DNA of 64,000 nt from UBA9926 sp023261215 (GTDB taxonomy: Bacteria; Pseudomonadota; Gammaproteobacteria; Pseudomonadales; Azotimanducaceae): assembly GCA_038136035.1 (NCBI GenBank), contig JAYPYV010000009.1, positions 1 to 64,000 on the forward strand, read 5' to 3'. The translations under genes and the position numbers were made by a program. The notes below the pieces were generated by a model. That model ran no database searches and was not told the DNA's origin. It saw only the letters and a list, made by a program, of their open reading frames with translations. This document shows positions 9,426 to 18,230 of the stretch, piece by piece (positions within the stretch are counted from its first letter, which is position 1; each line of letters opens with the position of its first letter).

Positions 9426-9896
9426 ATGCAAGATCATCTTCTAGACAATCTGAGAGACCAACAAAGTGAAGCTGCGAAAAGTTTGGTTGAACGAGCCAGA
9501 CGCCTCGCGCAGCTCAATCAAGCACTCTCGAACGCACTCCAGGTCGAGGTCAGTGTTTGCCGATTTGAACAAGGCAGGTTAGTCATACAAGTCAACGATG
9601 GTTCAGTCGCGACTCGGCTGCGCTATCGAGCCTTAAATATGCTCTCTCAACTGAGTGCGGTGCTCGGTGATGATGTCATTCGAGTTGATATTAAGGTGGG
9701 GCCTCATCCAACTTGGCTGAGGCGAGTCGACGGGCAGCTCACCTTGACGCGGCCTAAACCACTTCCGCCTAAAGCCATGTCGAGGGAGACCGGCGACTTA
9801 CTTCTGTCTCAATCAGCTCTGCTCCGAGACCCTGGTCTCAGTCAAGCTTTTAAGGCGCTCTCGGCCCATGCCTTTGTTACTGACGATCTGGCCTAG
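9426..9896 (+). CDS. dciA: DciA-family replicative helicase loader (DUF721)
   Basis: DciA is the ancestral DnaB helicase-operator protein of bacteria that lack DnaC. The 156-residue product shows the DUF721 pattern: a basic N-terminal region, then LVIQVNDGSVATRLRYRALNMLSQL and a conserved VDIKVGP. The position between lpxC and secA matches the P. aeruginosa dciA locus. It converges on lpxC, and the two TAG stops lie within one shared CTAG tetranucleotide (9893-9896). Confidence 0.88.
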   Translation: MQDHLLDNLRDQQSEAAKSLVERARRLAQLNQALSNALQVEVSVCRFEQGRLVIQVNDGSVATRLRYRALNMLSQLSAVLGDDVIRVDIKVGPHPTWLRRVDGQLTLTRPKPLPPKAMSRETGDLLLSQSALLRDPGLSQAFKALSAHAFVTDDLA

Positions 9897-10825
9897 ATCG
9901 CGAGCTCAACGTTGGGAACACCCGAGTAAGCGACCGGTGCCCGGCTCTCATCACCAAAAGTGACCAGTTCCCAAGCAGACGTGTTTTCGAGCAGAGCCTT
10001 CCTGAGCAAATGGTTTTCAGTGTGCCCAGACTTAAAGCCAACAAATTCGCCAATAATGCTGTATCCCAGCAGATACAAATCACCTATGGCGTCCAAAATC
10101 TTGTGGCGGACGAATTCGTCCTCATGCCTTAGACCGTCTGGATTCAGAATTCGATACTCGTCGACCACAATCGCGTTATCTAGGCTGCCCCCTTGAGCAA
10201 GGTTCATCTCGCGCAGTTGCTCGAACTCTTGCATCAACCCGAAGGTACGGGCACGACTGACGGACTTCACAAAATCAGTTTCCGCAAAATCAATCGTCGC
10301 TTGCTGCTTTTTGATGACCGCATTGTCATAAATAATGGTGTGAGACACTCTAAATCCGTCGAAAGGCTTCAATTCGACCGATTGACCAAAATCATTGCTC
10401 AGGCTGTCGCCTTTGACGGCAATCGGCTTTTTGATTTTGAGAAAGCGCTTGGCTGCGTTCTGTAGCTCGATCCCCGCGGACTGCAGGAGAAACACAAAGG
10501 TCGCCGAACTGCCATCCATGATGGGCATCTCAGGTCCGCTGACTTCAACATACAAGTTGTCGATCGCCATCCCCGCAAGCGCGGCTAATAAGTGTTCAAC
10601 GGTAGAGATTCGAGCCTCACCTTGCCCAACGGTGGTCGCGAGTCTTGTATCAGACACCGAACTGTGAATGGCAGGTATTTCCACAGCGGGTTTGAGGTCC
10701 GTACGAAGAAAGCGGATGCCCGTATTCGGCGGCGCAGGACGAAGTGTCAGGAACACCTTTTCTCCGGTGTGCAGACCGATACCCGTTGCGCTAATTGCGC
10801 TTTTCAATGTTCGTTGTTTGATCAT
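9893..10825 (-). CDS. lpxC: UDP-3-O-acyl-N-acetylglucosamine deacetylase
   Basis: Committed zinc-dependent step of lipid A synthesis. I place the start at the ATG at 10825 (MIKQRTLKSAISATGIGLHTG), which gives 310 residues and the usual LpxC N-terminus. A 30-residue upstream extension in frame is probably not translated. Zinc ligands are visible in STVEHLLAAL (His78) and HKILDAIGDLYLLG (His and Asp near 238-242). It lies at the 3' end of the dcw cluster but is separated from ftsZ by a strong terminator and 280 bases, so it probably has its own promoter. Confidence 0.96.
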   Translation of the reverse strand: MIKQRTLKSAISATGIGLHTGEKVFLTLRPAPPNTGIRFLRTDLKPAVEIPAIHSSVSDTRLATTVGQGEARISTVEHLLAALAGMAIDNLYVEVSGPEMPIMDGSSATFVFLLQSAGIELQNAAKRFLKIKKPIAVKGDSLSNDFGQSVELKPFDGFRVSHTIIYDNAVIKKQQATIDFAETDFVKSVSRARTFGLMQEFEQLREMNLAQGGSLDNAIVVDEYRILNPDGLRHEDEFVRHKILDAIGDLYLLGYSIIGEFVGFKSGHTENHLLRKALLENTSAWELVTFGDESRAPVAYSGVPNVELAI

Positions 10826-11038
10826 GCCCAGTCCTTTGTCACCGCTCGACCCTTGCGATCTTGAGGCCAGCCTTCCTGGCAAACCCCAGCTGTGAAGCGG
10901 CGGCAATCTTAGCAAAACTTTTTCGAAATACCTACGGAATTACTCCAATATTGACCCCAATAGTGGAGAAAAGTTGCACTAGACTTGCCAAAAACACCCT
11001 TTTTTTCAAATTTATTTCTAAATTGAAAGAATTTTGGC

Positions 11039-11070
11039 AAAAAAAAGCGCACCTCCGAGGAGGCGCGCTT
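11039..11070 (-). terminator. Rho-independent terminator after ftsZ
   Basis: On the minus strand, about 35 bases past the ftsZ stop, the arms AAGCGCGCCTCC and GGAGGTGCGCTT pair with a short loop and are followed by eight Ts. One G-T/C-T type mismatch pair interrupts the stem. It is a strong intrinsic terminator that closes the dcw operon before lpxC. Confidence 0.88.
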
Positions 11071-11105
11071 CAACATCGGTCAGGATGGACTAAGCGAGGT
11101 AACGC

Positions 11106-12257
11106 TTAATCTGCTTGTCGGCGAAGGAATGCAGGGATATCAAGATAGTCTAAATCCTGCTGTTTCAATTCTGATTTACCTTGGGTCATTGCCCTATTTC
11201 GAATGACCGTGGGCTTATCCAAAACGCCATAGTCGGGCACACCGTCACCCGCCAAGCGCTTGCGAAGTTCGGTTTGCAGTTCTGCCGTTTTCTTATCTTC
11301 ATCAAGGCCTAAGCCCGTCGCGACAACGGTGACTCGCATCTCATCGCCCATTTCTGGATCAATCACTGTGCCTATGACCACGGTCGCGTTCTCAGATGCA
11401 AAATCCTCGACCGTTGCGCCGACTTGGGAGAACTCAGTCAGAGTAATGTCCAAACCCGCCGCAATATTCACAAGCAAGCCCCGAGCACCAGAAATATCGA
11501 TGTCTTCGAGTAGTGGCGAACGAACGGCCGCCTCGGCAGCCTCGATGGCACGATTTTCACCTCGAGCAAGCCCGGATCCCATCATGGCCATGCCCATCTC
11601 TGACATCACCGTGCGAACATCAGCAAAATCCACATTGATCATGCCTGGGCGAATAATGAGATCCGCAATCCCCTGAACGGCCCCCAACAACACGTCATCC
11701 ACGGTGGAAAACGCCTGAAGCAACGGCGTGTCCTGGCCCATGATGCTCAATAACTTTTCGTTTGGCACAGTGATCAAGGAATCCACATACTCTGAAAGCT
11801 CCGCAATCCCCTGCTCAGCGATTTGCATCCGTTTCTTTCCCTCAAAGGGGAAAGGTTTGGTCACGACCGCAACGGTCAACACACCCATCTCACGAGCAAT
11901 TTGCGCAACAATCGGTGCGGCGCCTGTGCCGGTGCCGCCGCCCATACCCGCGGTAATAAACACCATATCGGCGCCGTCGAGGGCGTCGCGCAAGAGCTCC
12001 TTGTCTTCGATCGCAGCTTGCTTGCCTCGCTCTGGGTTGGCCCCAGCGCCCAAGCCCTTTGTCACATCATTACCGAGCTGCAACAGGGTGCCTGACTTCA
12101 TGCGCTGAAGCGCTTGCGCATCCGTATTTGCACAGATGAAATCAACACCGTCAATCTGTCGATCCACCATATGCTGGACCGCGTTACCTCCACCGCCGCC
12201 CACACCGATGACTTTAATGACCGCATGCTGCGGTGAATTATCTACAAGTTCAAACAT
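11106..12257 (-). CDS. ftsZ: Cell division GTPase FtsZ
   Basis: Tubulin homologue that forms the Z ring. The GTP-binding signature GGGTGTGAAP lies near residues 106-115. The T7 loop region (NVDFADVRTVMSEMG) follows, then a variable linker, and the conserved C-terminal peptide YLDIPAFLRRQAD binds FtsA and ZipA. Length 383 is normal. It lies 33 bases downstream of ftsA, last gene of the dcw transcription unit. Confidence 0.98.
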   Translation of the reverse strand: MFELVDNSPQHAVIKVIGVGGGGGNAVQHMVDRQIDGVDFICANTDAQALQRMKSGTLLQLGNDVTKGLGAGANPERGKQAAIEDKELLRDALDGADMVFITAGMGGGTGTGAAPIVAQIAREMGVLTVAVVTKPFPFEGKKRMQIAEQGIAELSEYVDSLITVPNEKLLSIMGQDTPLLQAFSTVDDVLLGAVQGIADLIIRPGMINVDFADVRTVMSEMGMAMMGSGLARGENRAIEAAEAAVRSPLLEDIDISGARGLLVNIAAGLDITLTEFSQVGATVEDFASENATVVIGTVIDPEMGDEMRVTVVATGLGLDEDKKTAELQTELRKRLAGDGVPDYGVLDKPTVIRNRAMTQGKSELKQQDLDYLDIPAFLRRQAD

Positions 12258-12290
12258 GGATGATTCTCCTGACCGATTTATCCAAGGTTG

Positions 12291-13523
12291 TTATTGTCCG
12301 AGCAACCAGTTCTTGACTGACTGCCAAACAGAAGTGCTCGGTGCATCCGCGCGACTCGCGCCGTGCCTATGAGCCGTGTTTCCAAGACCGTACTGAAGAA
12401 GCCCAACTGCGGTTGCATAAATAGGGTTTCTGACAATATCTGAGAGACCCGCCACGCTTTTGGGCTTACCAATACTGACGGGCATGTGAAAAATTTCTTC
12501 GGCGAGTTCAACCACGCCTTCCATTTTGGATGTGCCACCTGTCAAAACGATGCCCGCGGGTATCAAATCTTCGAAGCCGCTGCGCCTAAGCTCCGCCTGA
12601 ATCAAATTAAAGAGTTCCTCATACCGAGGCTCGATGACCTCGGCCAGCGCCTGACGAGACAGATCTCGATCTTGACGCTCGCCAACGCTCGGCACCTTGA
12701 TGGTTTCGTTCTCACCTGCCATCGAAGCCAGCGCACAGCCGTACTTGATTTTGATCTCTTCCGCATTCTGGGTTGGCGTGCGCAATGCCATAGCGATATC
12801 GTTCGTCACTTGATCTCCGGCAATCGGAATGACTGCGGTGTGCTTGATAGCGCCATCTGTAAAGATCGCGATATCCGACGTGCCGCCACCGATATCCACC
12901 AAACAAACGCCTAAATCTTTTTCATCATCCGTTAGGACGGCATAGCTTGACGCCAACTGCTCGAGAATAATGTCGTCAACTGCAAGACCACATTGGCCAA
13001 TACACTTCTCGATGTTTTGCGCAGCATTCACCGCACAGGTGACCAGATGCACCTTCGCCTCCAATCGCACACCCGACATCCCCAGCGGCTCTTTGATCCC
13101 CTCCTGGTTATCGATCAGAAACTCCTGAGGCAGTATGTGGAGAATTTTCTGATCCGCTGGGATGGCAACAGCCTGAGCCGCATCTATGACCCGATCGATA
13201 TCCGGCTGGAAGACCTCGCGATCTCTGATCGCGACTATCCCATGAGAGCTCATGCTTCGAATGTGGCTTCCTGCAATGCCCGCATAAACCGATTGAATCT
13301 GGCATCCCGCCATCAATTCCGCCTCTTCGATCGCTCTCTGGATCGATTGAACCGTGGAATCAATGTTGACCACCACGCCCTTTTTAAGGCCTCTCGATGC
13401 GTGACTACCAATGCCAATAATTTCCAGTTGACCCTCTGGACTCATCTCTCCAACAATGGCCACAATTTTCGAGGTGCCAATATCCAAGCCCACCACCATA
13501 CGACCCGCGACGTTTTGATTCAT
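12291..13523 (-). CDS. ftsA: Cell division actin-like protein FtsA
   Basis: Actin-fold protein that tethers FtsZ to the inner membrane. I chose the ATG at 13523 (MNQNVAGRMVVGLDIGTSK), which overlaps the ftsQ stop (ATGA). That gives 410 residues. Phosphate-binding motifs GLDIGTSK and DIGGGTSDIAIF are visible, and the C-terminal WQSVKNWLLGQ is a membrane-targeting amphipathic helix candidate. Confidence 0.97.
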   Translation of the reverse strand: MNQNVAGRMVVGLDIGTSKIVAIVGEMSPEGQLEIIGIGSHASRGLKKGVVVNIDSTVQSIQRAIEEAELMAGCQIQSVYAGIAGSHIRSMSSHGIVAIRDREVFQPDIDRVIDAAQAVAIPADQKILHILPQEFLIDNQEGIKEPLGMSGVRLEAKVHLVTCAVNAAQNIEKCIGQCGLAVDDIILEQLASSYAVLTDDEKDLGVCLVDIGGGTSDIAIFTDGAIKHTAVIPIAGDQVTNDIAMALRTPTQNAEEIKIKYGCALASMAGENETIKVPSVGERQDRDLSRQALAEVIEPRYEELFNLIQAELRRSGFEDLIPAGIVLTGGTSKMEGVVELAEEIFHMPVSIGKPKSVAGLSDIVRNPIYATAVGLLQYGLGNTAHRHGASRADAPSTSVWQSVKNWLLGQ

Positions 13524-14242
13524 AGCGTATTCCCCGAGGTAATATCTGCGTTGGATGACCACATCTGGTCCAGTGTTGGCAGTGGACCATTAATGGCCAC
13601 ACCGTCTGGGTAGCGCGCGTCGATCCGGAGTCCATCAAGGCCATTGTTCTGGCTTTGGATGCGTTGAATAACAGCCAGCGCGCGCGTTAACCGCTCACTA
13701 AGATCTTCACTGCCCAGCAAGACGGACCACCCGTTATCAAGTTCAAACTCAACCGACCCACGATCCAAGACCCTGAGCACCTCGATCCGATGCTGCCCCA
13801 AGGCTTGGCTCACTTGCTGATAGGTCCTCATCACTAGGTCGATTTGGTCCTCCGGTCCGTGCAAGTGAGGCAAATCGAAACCGGTGAGATAAGGGGACGC
13901 AAAGCTCACACCATGTTGATTAATGAATCCAAGATCATTCCAATAAGCGATCGGCGTTTCAGGCACGACCTCGAGCAGCAACTCACTCGGCCAGCGTAGC
14001 GTCACGTCAATTCGCTCGACCCAATTGATTCTCTCAAGCGTGCCCTTAACCAACTCAATATTCTCCAGTTCACTCGCGATACCGGTCAGAGCGGAGCGGA
14101 GCTCAGTTTTTTGCCTCTCGTTAATCTCACCCCGTATGAGCACCACGTCGATTCCGCGCTCAGTTGGCGCGAGCCCTCTTGCCAGGCCAGCCATGGCGAT
14201 GATGCCAACCAGCACCGCCGCCCAACCGAAAACTCTCATCAT
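13520..14242 (-). CDS. ftsQ: Cell division protein FtsQ
   Basis: Bitopic inner-membrane divisome protein that recruits FtsL/FtsB. One transmembrane helix (residues about 5-25), then a POTRA domain and FtsQ-type beta domain (WPSELLLEVVPETPIAYW; FELDNGWSVLLG). The ATG at 14242 follows an AGGAGG ribosome site by 8 bases, which decides the start. The longer reading frame to 14341 would lie inside murC. The product is 240 residues, at the short end for the family. It starts one base after the murC stop; ddl and murB, which usually lie between, are absent. Confidence 0.92.
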   Translation of the reverse strand: MMRVFGWAAVLVGIIAMAGLARGLAPTERGIDVVLIRGEINERQKTELRSALTGIASELENIELVKGTLERINWVERIDVTLRWPSELLLEVVPETPIAYWNDLGFINQHGVSFASPYLTGFDLPHLHGPEDQIDLVMRTYQQVSQALGQHRIEVLRVLDRGSVEFELDNGWSVLLGSEDLSERLTRALAVIQRIQSQNNGLDGLRIDARYPDGVAINGPLPTLDQMWSSNADITSGNTL

Positions 14243-14243
14243 G

Positions 14244-15710
14244 CTAGCGACCTCCTCTATGCTGAGCGGTCTGTCCCTGCTGTGACGGACTCTGCCATTG
14301 ATTGAATAGACGGGCAGCCAACGCGGCTGTCTCACCCGCACCCTGGGTCAACAGCACATCCCCATCGAGCAGAACGTTGGCGATATGGTCTTGCACCAGG
14401 TCCATGTGCTCGAGCCAGTGAACCCGATCACCCATCTCAAGTTTTAATTGACGATATAAGTCTTCACCGGTTGCACCTGGAATGGGGGACTCTCCCGCCG
14501 CATAGACCTCAGTCAGCAAAAGCACATCGACGGTTTTGAGCACTTCAACAAACTGATCAAAGAGCTCACTGGTCCGCGAATACCGGTGGGGCTGATAAAC
14601 CATCAGCAATCGAGAACCCGGCCAACTGGCGCGCGCTGCCTCAACGGTGGCTCGAACCTCGCTGGGGTGATGCCCATAATCATCGACGAGTAAAAACGAG
14701 ATTTCTTGGATGCTGCATTGCCCCAAAACCTCGAAGCGACGACCCACACCAGAAAATTCAGCAGTGCCTTGCTGCATAGCGCCCTGGTCTAGCTCTTGAT
14801 CAAGGCCAACAGCAATGGCAGCCAAGGCATTTAAGACATTGTGTCGGCCAGGCATCGCGAGCTGAACTCGAAAGTCCGCCTTATAACGAGGGGCCCACAC
14901 ATCAAAATTCGACAGCGTGCCCACCTGTTGCCAATTCCGAGCCTGCACGTCAGCGTTTTCTGAAAATCCATAAGTCAAAACAGGGCGCGTAATGCTGGGC
15001 AACATGGACGCGACGATGGGATCATCGAGACAGGCAATCAGTAATCCGTAGAAGGGCAAGTTATGAATGAATCCGTGGAATGCTTCTCTGAGCTTGCTGA
15101 AACTACCCTCGTAATTAACCAGATGATCACGGTCAACATTGGTTAACACCGTGATCATCGGCTGCAGGTGAATAAAGGAAGCATCGCTCTCATCGGCTTC
15201 AGCAATCAGGTAGCGGCCCGACCCCAGGCGCGCGTTACTCTGAACACCCTTCAACAGCCCACCAATAATAAAGGTGGGATCCTTTTCAGCCGCAGCAAAG
15301 AGGCTTGCAACAATGCTGGTGGTGGTCGTTTTGCCATGCGTGCCTGCAATCGCGATACCGAAACGGTAGCGCATGAGCTCGCCGAGCATTTCTGCGCGGC
15401 GAACAACTGGAATCCTCGCGTCTTTCGCTGCTCGGACTTCTGGATTCGTCTCCGAAACCGCACTCGACGTAACGACTACGTCACAGGATTGAACGTGGGC
15501 TGCATCGTGCCCAATAAAAACTTGAGCGCCTAATGTGGCGAGTCGATCCGTGACCGCGCTCGCCTTTAAATCGGAACCTGAAATCAGGTAACCCTGATTA
15601 AGTAGCACTTCCGCGATGCCACTCATTCCAGCCCCACCGACGCCGACAAAGTGAATCGCATGCACGCGCCCCATCTCACCACTTCTGGCCTTGAGTGTGT
15701 AATCAGCCAT
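14244..15710 (-). CDS. murC: UDP-N-acetylmuramate--L-alanine ligase
   Basis: Adds L-Ala to UDP-MurNAc, the first amino acid of the peptidoglycan stem. Features: N-terminal GVGGAGMSGIAEVL nucleotide-sugar binding loop, ATP-binding GTHGKTTTTS, and the later YGHHPSEVRAT and QPHRYSRT motifs. 488 residues. The ATG at 15710 follows a GGGAGGG ribosome site and overlaps the ftsW stop by 8 bases. In most gammaproteobacteria murG lies between ftsW and murC. There is no space for it here. Confidence 0.96.
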   Translation of the reverse strand: MADYTLKARSGEMGRVHAIHFVGVGGAGMSGIAEVLLNQGYLISGSDLKASAVTDRLATLGAQVFIGHDAAHVQSCDVVVTSSAVSETNPEVRAAKDARIPVVRRAEMLGELMRYRFGIAIAGTHGKTTTTSIVASLFAAAEKDPTFIIGGLLKGVQSNARLGSGRYLIAEADESDASFIHLQPMITVLTNVDRDHLVNYEGSFSKLREAFHGFIHNLPFYGLLIACLDDPIVASMLPSITRPVLTYGFSENADVQARNWQQVGTLSNFDVWAPRYKADFRVQLAMPGRHNVLNALAAIAVGLDQELDQGAMQQGTAEFSGVGRRFEVLGQCSIQEISFLLVDDYGHHPSEVRATVEAARASWPGSRLLMVYQPHRYSRTSELFDQFVEVLKTVDVLLLTEVYAAGESPIPGATGEDLYRQLKLEMGDRVHWLEHMDLVQDHIANVLLDGDVLLTQGAGETAALAARLFNQWQSPSQQGQTAQHRGGR

Positions 15711-16881
15711 GTTGAGCCCTCCCCTTGCGATTGGGGGGCGGAGGTGCGTGGCGAATTTCCCACTCAATGCGGAGCAAGAGACCGATCATCAACCCAGTAA
15801 CCAGAAGACTGTTTCCGCCGAAACTCATCAGCGGGAGCGTCAATCCTTTTGTTGGCAGAACCCCCAGATTGACGCCTAAATTAATCAGTGCCTGAACACC
15901 CAGCATGACTGAGACCGCCGCTGAGAGCGCGCCGTGAAACACAAAATCAAGTCGCAACGCAATTTTTGAAATGATCAGACCTCGACAGATCAAAATCGCG
16001 AACGCAATGAGCGTCACCAGCGCACCTGCAATGCCAAGTTCCTCGACCAGGATCGAAAATAAGAAGTCAGTATGTGCCTCGGGCAAATAGAACAATTTCT
16101 GAACAGAGTTTCCTAACCCAAGCCCAAACCACTCGCCTCGACCGATGGCGATCAGCGCCTGCGTCAACTGGTAGCCGCCGCCAAATTGATGGGCCCATGG
16201 ATCGGTAAACGCCGTCAACCGTGCAAGCCGATAGGGCTGCAAAAAGACCAAAAGCGCCACCAAGCCTGCGCCAATCAGCAGAGTCGGCAAAAAATACTTC
16301 ATTGGCGTCTTGATCAAGAAAAGAACGGCAAAGACACCGCTCATCATCACAATAACCGCCCCGAAATCAGGTTGCGCGAGAAGTAGCGTGCTCAAGAGCA
16401 TGGTCAACCCAATGGGCAGGAGATAGCCCTGCAAGGTCGTGGGGTCTAGCCCCGAGGGACGCGCCACGTAGCCAGCGATAAACATGGCAACAAAGACTTT
16501 GACGAATTCGGACCCCTGAAGCGTGAAAAAACCTAACGGGATCCAGCGGGTTGCCCCGTTGACTTCTCGACCCACGCCAGGGATCAGAACCAAGATCAAC
16601 ACCAAAAGTGCCAATAAGTAGGCGATGATGTGCAGTTTCTGCCACACACGAATGGGCGTTGCGAGCGCGAAAACCAGCGCGCAAAGGGCAAGTGCAAGAA
16701 AAACGCCGTGCCGGGCGAGCAGATGAAACGGGTGACCAAAACTGCGAGCGGAAATTTCAGACGACGCAGAGCCCACCATGACGAAGCCCAATAAAAGCAA
16801 GAACAAGGTCGATCCCAGGATTGCCCAATCGAGTGGAGCCCCCGCGCTTGACGATAACTGCGGCATGCGGACGGCGTTCAC
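15703..16881 (-). CDS. ftsW: Septal peptidoglycan glycosyltransferase FtsW
   Basis: SEDS-family polytopic glycan polymerase that works with FtsI at the septum. About ten hydrophobic segments can be counted. Family motifs are present: GREVNGATRWI, ALIAIGRGEWFGLGLGNSVQKLFYLPEAHTDF and the C-terminal PLMSFGGNSL. The start is GTG at 16881, overlapping the murD stop (GTGA) with GGAG 8 bases upstream. 392 residues. It is distinguished from RodA by context. Confidence 0.95.
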   Translation of the reverse strand: MNAVRMPQLSSSAGAPLDWAILGSTLFLLLLGFVMVGSASSEISARSFGHPFHLLARHGVFLALALCALVFALATPIRVWQKLHIIAYLLALLVLILVLIPGVGREVNGATRWIPLGFFTLQGSEFVKVFVAMFIAGYVARPSGLDPTTLQGYLLPIGLTMLLSTLLLAQPDFGAVIVMMSGVFAVLFLIKTPMKYFLPTLLIGAGLVALLVFLQPYRLARLTAFTDPWAHQFGGGYQLTQALIAIGRGEWFGLGLGNSVQKLFYLPEAHTDFLFSILVEELGIAGALVTLIAFAILICRGLIISKIALRLDFVFHGALSAAVSVMLGVQALINLGVNLGVLPTKGLTLPLMSFGGNSLLVTGLMIGLLLRIEWEIRHAPPPPNRKGRAQHG

Positions 16882-18230
16882 GCGGCCATCTCCAGCACTT
16901 GCTGACGAAACGCATCGCCCCGCGCCTCAAAGTTTTCGAATTGATCAAAGCTCGCGCAAGCCGGCGAGAACAAGATAACGTCGCCGGGTGACGACGTTTG
17001 AAAGGCCAAATCCACGGCCTCTCTAAAGTGGGTACGACGCATGGCGCACCACTCATCATTCAGCTGATCAAAGATTAGCGAGGCGGCTTCTCCGTAAAGC
17101 ACCAGCGCTTTCAACTGAGGCGTGTGACTCAACGCGTTGAAGAGCGGACTGAAGTCTTCTCGTTTAGGTCGCCCTCCAAGGATGAGGATCAATGGCCCAG
17201 CGTCACGAAAACTTTCGATCGCGCTCACAGCCGCGCTCACGTTAGTCGCCTTCGAATCGTTGATCCAAAGAACTCCATCCTGCGTTGGGAGCACCTCGCA
17301 GCGGTGGGGTAGACCTTCAAACGTCTCAAGGCATTTGGCACTCGTCGCCAATGGCAGCCCTAACCCCATACAGATGGCGAGCGCGGCAGCGCCGTTACTC
17401 GCGTTATGCCGGCTGAGCCAAGGTCCACGTTTGGCAATGCAAACGGACTCGCCTTCGAACTCAAACCTGAGGGAATCCGCCGACACTGACACCGTAACGC
17501 CCTGAGGCACCAGTGATTCACTTTGCCCTGGCGATGAATACCCGAAGGAAAGCCAGGTCGCACGATCAGGTTGGAGCATCAGCTCAGACCTCCTTTCTGA
17601 CCTCCACGCCTCGTAGCTCACCCAAACCTTCGCTTGGTTAAAGATGGACTCCTTCGTTCGGTAATAGGTGTCTACAGAGTCATATCGATCTAAATGATCG
17701 GGCATCAAGTTAATCAGCGCCGCAACATCCAAGCCTAGCGCGCTGCCGAGTTCCAACTGATAGCTCGAAAGCTCAACCACCATCAATTCCGGTTGGTCAG
17801 CGAGCGCATCCAGCACAGGTAAACCGATATTTCCCGCAGCGACCGCTTTGATATTTAAGGTCTGGGCAATATGCGTAACCATGGCAACCACAGTCGATTT
17901 ACCATTGGACCCTGTGACACCCACAACGCGCCCCTCCATCAGTGGGCGAAAAAGTTGCAGATCGTTGATGAGTTCGACTCCCGCCGCTCGGGCCGTCGCG
18001 AAAATAGATTTAGATAGCGGAACGCCTGGACTCACAATCCAAGACTGTTTGGCGGAAGGCACCAAGTCATCGATAGCCCCGAAGCCCACGCAATGTGAGG
18101 CGCGTTCAAGTTGCTCCGCGGCGACATTCGACAACCGGTCTTCTGCCACCCAGTAGTCAATCCGAGCTCGCTCAAAATGCCGAGCCACCGATTGCCCGGT
18201 TTTTCCATAGCCCACGATCACTTTAACCAT
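16878..18230 (-). CDS. murD: UDP-N-acetylmuramoylalanine--D-glutamate ligase
   Basis: Adds D-Glu to UDP-MurNAc-L-Ala. ATP-binding loop GVTGSNGKSTVVAMV, the MurD-typical VELSSYQLE, and ILGGRPKREDF in the C-terminal domain are present. 450 residues. The ATG overlaps the end of murE by 8 bases. In the usual dcw order murF and mraY separate murE from murD; both are missing here. Confidence 0.96.
   Translation of the reverse strand: MVKVIVGYGKTGQSVARHFERARIDYWVAEDRLSNVAAEQLERASHCVGFGAIDDLVPSAKQSWIVSPGVPLSKSIFATARAAGVELINDLQLFRPLMEGRVVGVTGSNGKSTVVAMVTHIAQTLNIKAVAAGNIGLPVLDALADQPELMVVELSSYQLELGSALGLDVAALINLMPDHLDRYDSVDTYYRTKESIFNQAKVWVSYEAWRSERRSELMLQPDRATWLSFGYSSPGQSESLVPQGVTVSVSADSLRFEFEGESVCIAKRGPWLSRHNASNGAAALAICMGLGLPLATSAKCLETFEGLPHRCEVLPTQDGVLWINDSKATNVSAAVSAIESFRDAGPLILILGGRPKREDFSPLFNALSHTPQLKALVLYGEAASLIFDQLNDEWCAMRRTHFREAVDLAFQTSSPGDVILFSPACASFDQFENFEARGDAFRQQVLEMAA

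Noticed and set aside
10826..10915. 30-residue N-terminal extension of lpxC
   Set aside because: LpxC proteins begin at MIKQRTLK-type text; the extension is not conserved in type.
12993..13613. 206-codon plus-strand frame antisense to ftsA/ftsQ
   Set aside because: Shadow of the ftsA coding frame.
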